The notes under the pieces were generated by a model, which saw nothing but the letters and a program-made list of their open reading frames with translations, was not told the origin of the DNA and did not search any database. Positions 57,445-59,454 of a stretch of 59,454 nt of DNA are shown here, piece by piece (position 1 is the first letter of the stretch; every line of letters begins with the position of its first letter). The DNA is from Thermoplasmata archaeon (GTDB lineage: Archaea > Thermoplasmatota > Thermoplasmata > RBG-16-68-12): the NCBI GenBank assembly GCA_036395115.1, contig DASWDU010000050.1, forward strand, positions 1 through 59,454, written 5' to 3'. The position numbers and the translations under genes are program-made.

Positions 57445-59424
57445 ATGCGAGACTTTTCCTCCATGAGCCTGGCAGTGCTCCTGCTCGTGGGGGCCGTCGT
57501 GGTCGCTGGCGTCGTCCCGCTGATTCGCTCCCCGATTCGACCCGAGGCAACCGAGGCGATGAGCTTCTGGGAGGCGGCGGGTCGCGGCCTCGTGACCGTG
57601 ACGGCCGTGAACGAAACCTACATGCGTAAGGGCGAGACCGTGACGCGGCCCGTTGGCATCCAAGTCGACAACGCTGCGCATGTCCCGGTGGAGGTGTCGG
57701 AGGAGGCCCTCCTCATGAGCCCCCATCCCCTCGGGCCGCCGCAGAATCCGCTCCAGACGACGCAAGATGCGGTCTTGACCGTGCAGACGATCCCTCCCGG
57801 CGGGTCCCTCGTCTACTCGTACGGTGAGGAGGTCCTCCAGGACTTTCTGGATCCTCCGGCCTGGTGGTGCTCCGAGGAGTTCCAATTCGTCCAGGCCGAC
57901 ACCCCGTTCCGAATCGGGGGCGAGACGCTGCCATTCGCCGTTCGGAACGTCATCAAAAACGAACACTACGCGAACGGCGACGACAACACGCAGGTGGATC
58001 TGTGGAGATACCTGCGGTCGAACGCGACCGTCGTCGTCGGGAAGGAGCCCCTCTGGACACAACTCGATGGGAGTCCGGGGCGGCCGATCGACGTGACGAT
58101 CGAGGCGACGAACATCGCGGTATTCACCTTCGAGGATCGCATCGCGGACGACGTGAACGTGACCCACGGTGCAATCGAGGACGACGTGCCTGCGGGATGG
58201 AGCGTGGAGGAGGGGAGTTACTCCACCCCGCCGGACGAAATCGTCGTCCACGACGACGGGTCGCGGACCCTGCGGTGGTTCGTCGACCTGCCCGCCGCCC
58301 TCGAGAGCGATTCGAACGATCCGACGGATCCGACGCCCTACGAGACGGTGACGCGGTCGTACACGCTCGTCTCGCCCGCGCTCGACGCGGGCGTCATCGA
58401 GCTGCCGCGCGCCCGCTCGGACATCGACTCCGACGGGGCCTCGGACGCCGTCTCGGCGCCGCCTGTCGTCCACGTCATCCCGACCGGAGCGCCCATCGCG
58501 AACGCGGGCAGTCCGTATTCCGGCCGCGAGGGCGAGACGGTCCACCTGGATGCAGGCGCTTCGAGCGATCCCGAAGGCGATTCGCTGCGGTTCCGTTGGG
58601 ACTTCACCGGAGACGGCACGTTCGACACGGACTGGTCGTCCGGCCCGGCCGCCGATGCGACGTACACGGACGACTTCGCAGGTGCCGCGGTCGTCGAGGT
58701 GACCGACGGCAGCCACGTGACGTCTGCCTCGGCCTCGGTGGCAATCGGGAACGTCGACCCGGAAATCCAACGAATCGACGCGGTCGCTCAAGCGGGCTTC
58801 CGGATCGAGATGGCGGGGGAGAAGTGGCACGACCTGAACTTCACGCTCTCCTCCGATGCGGGCGTCCTCGCTTCCGTCGACCTCGTGCGACGTCCCGGCG
58901 GACCGCAGACGCAGGCGGCCTCCACGGACCTGTTGACGTTCTCCCTCCTGGAGCATCCCTCCGCGACGCTCGCCTACACCCCGCTGGACGATCCGGTGAA
59001 CGGACGTCCAACCGGCGACAATCCCGCGTGGATCGTCGTGATGCTGCCGGACGGCCAGGAACGGCGCGTGTCGCATAACTTTAACACGCAGCACCCGGCC
59101 ACCTGGACCTGGACCGCGGAGGACCTCGCCACATCGTTCGTGCGGACCGGGGTCACGTTCCGGGCGGGCCTGCACGACGCGGGCAGCGACGACCTCATCG
59201 CGACATGGGACTTCGGGGACGGGACGTCGGCGATGCAGACGTTCTACAACAACGACGGCGTGGGACCGGACCCGGCGCAGAGTCAGGGCGGGACGGCGCC
59301 TTTCGACCTAGATACGCTGATCGTCCACGGATATGCGACGGAGGGCCCGCTCGTCATCACCCTCACTCTGCACGACGACGACGGCGGCCTCGCCACCGCG
59401 ACCTTCTCCGTCGACGGCGGTTGA
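57445..59424 (+). CDS. Secreted surface protein with PKD domains
   Basis: 659 residues. An N-terminal membrane helix (SLAVLLLVGAVVVAGVVPLI) is followed by a long extracellular region. A PKD domain (IANAGSPYSGREGETVHLDA, SSDPEGDSLRFRWDFTGDGT) lies at about 360-450 and a second PKD-like WDFGDGTSAMQTF near the C-terminus. Several N-x-S/T sites (NETY, NVTH, NATV) are present. There is no C-terminal anchor, so it is held by the N-terminal helix or secreted. ATG 57445 is used; CTTAAG and CATATC boxes lie 20-37 bases upstream. The function is unknown. Confidence 0.85.
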   Translation: MRDFSSMSLAVLLLVGAVVVAGVVPLIRSPIRPEATEAMSFWEAAGRGLVTVTAVNETYMRKGETVTRPVGIQVDNAAHVPVEVSEEALLMSPHPLGPPQNPLQTTQDAVLTVQTIPPGGSLVYSYGEEVLQDFLDPPAWWCSEEFQFVQADTPFRIGGETLPFAVRNVIKNEHYANGDDNTQVDLWRYLRSNATVVVGKEPLWTQLDGSPGRPIDVTIEATNIAVFTFEDRIADDVNVTHGAIEDDVPAGWSVEEGSYSTPPDEIVVHDDGSRTLRWFVDLPAALESDSNDPTDPTPYETVTRSYTLVSPALDAGVIELPRARSDIDSDGASDAVSAPPVVHVIPTGAPIANAGSPYSGREGETVHLDAGASSDPEGDSLRFRWDFTGDGTFDTDWSSGPAADATYTDDFAGAAVVEVTDGSHVTSASASVAIGNVDPEIQRIDAVAQAGFRIEMAGEKWHDLNFTLSSDAGVLASVDLVRRPGGPQTQAASTDLLTFSLLEHPSATLAYTPLDDPVNGRPTGDNPAWIVVMLPDGQERRVSHNFNTQHPATWTWTAEDLATSFVRTGVTFRAGLHDAGSDDLIATWDFGDGTSAMQTFYNNDGVGPDPAQSQGGTAPFDLDTLIVHGYATEGPLVITLTLHDDDGGLATATFSVDGG

Positions 59425-59454
59425 CGGAAAAGGTTCTGTAGCGGCCGGGGGGTG
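59425..59454. other. Window end, 30 bases of spacer
   Basis: Only 30 bases follow the stop of the PKD surface protein. Nothing can be called in them. Confidence 0.6.

Noticed and set aside
57406-59175. A 589-codon open frame on the minus strand
   Set aside because: It is antisense to the PKD surface protein and has shadow-frame composition.
1-59454. CRISPR arrays, insertion sequences, prophage or a replication origin
   Set aside because: No regularly spaced repeats, transposase, capsid or Orc1/Cdc6 gene was seen.

Overview
The window is 59.5 kb of very GC-rich chromosomal DNA from an archaeon. The gene set is archaeal and euryarchaeal: the exosome-proteasome superoperon (psmA, SBDS, rrp4, rrp41, rrp42, rpl37ae, rpoP, pcc1, prefoldin beta, EMC3-like protein, cmk, cbf5), TBP, FtsZ, AglB, archaeal riboflavin enzymes (RibL, archaeal RibC) and intron-bearing tRNAs. 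An alkyltransferase-endonuclease V fusion like the one described from Ferroplasma, together with FolD, MetF and PurH, suggests an uncultured high-GC member of Thermoplasmatota. The lineage is an inference. Many genes have an AT-rich TATA element (TTTAAG, CTTAAG or TTATA type) about 25-30 bases before the start codon and no Shine-Dalgarno, which points to mostly leaderless transcripts. Internal genes of operons overlap (ATGA, GTGA) and use Shine-Dalgarno sequences.

Layout. 1-3.7 kb: end of a secreted protein gene, small proteins, an RDD membrane protein, a methyltransferase, the rRNA-modifying enzyme Tsr3, a frameshifted surface-protein gene and a Trm112-like zinc protein. 3.9-11.2 kb: a 2165-residue AglB oligosaccharyltransferase carrying more than 1200 residues of Ig-like repeats, followed by a membrane-anchored surface protein. 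11.2-14.1 kb: a four-gene operon of a KaiC-like ATPase, a roadblock-domain protein and two mutually related unknown proteins. 14.2-22.7 kb: translin, PurD, FolD, a winged-helix regulator coupled to a geranylgeranyl reductase, MetF, PurH and PurN, i.e. purine and folate C1 metabolism. 22.7-23.2 kb: a gene-free stretch with a duplicated hairpin element. 23.2-27.8 kb: small regulators, membrane and zinc-ribbon proteins. 28-34.5 kb: MetRS, a PHP phosphoesterase, a second roadblock protein, the ribB-ribL-ribC-ribH operon and a phosphoglucose/phosphomannose isomerase. 34.8-44.2 kb: tRNA-Ser(GGA) with an intron, a Ste24-like protease, then the exosome-proteasome superoperon with RNase P protein Pop5. 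44.3-47.7 kb: FtsZ, two overlapping KaiC-like genes and an initiator tRNA-Met broken by two introns. 47.8-59.4 kb: SCP-2, RNase HII, an SAH/MTA deaminase-like amidohydrolase, the ATL-EndoV fusion, an 18-residue basic peptide gene, ketopantoate reductase, TBP, a TatD-like hydrolase, acylphosphatase, a CBS-ribosome-hibernation fusion, a deacetylase-family protein and a PKD surface protein.

The strongest candidates for new biology are: the doubly interrupted initiator tRNA with an intron in the T-loop; the duplicated hairpin element whose upper stem covaries; the KaiC/roadblock/two-paralog operon; the giant AglB fusion; the alkyltransferase domain of the EndoV fusion that has lost its acceptor cysteine; and two genes that appear to start at CTG. 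No CRISPR array, insertion sequence or integrated element was seen.
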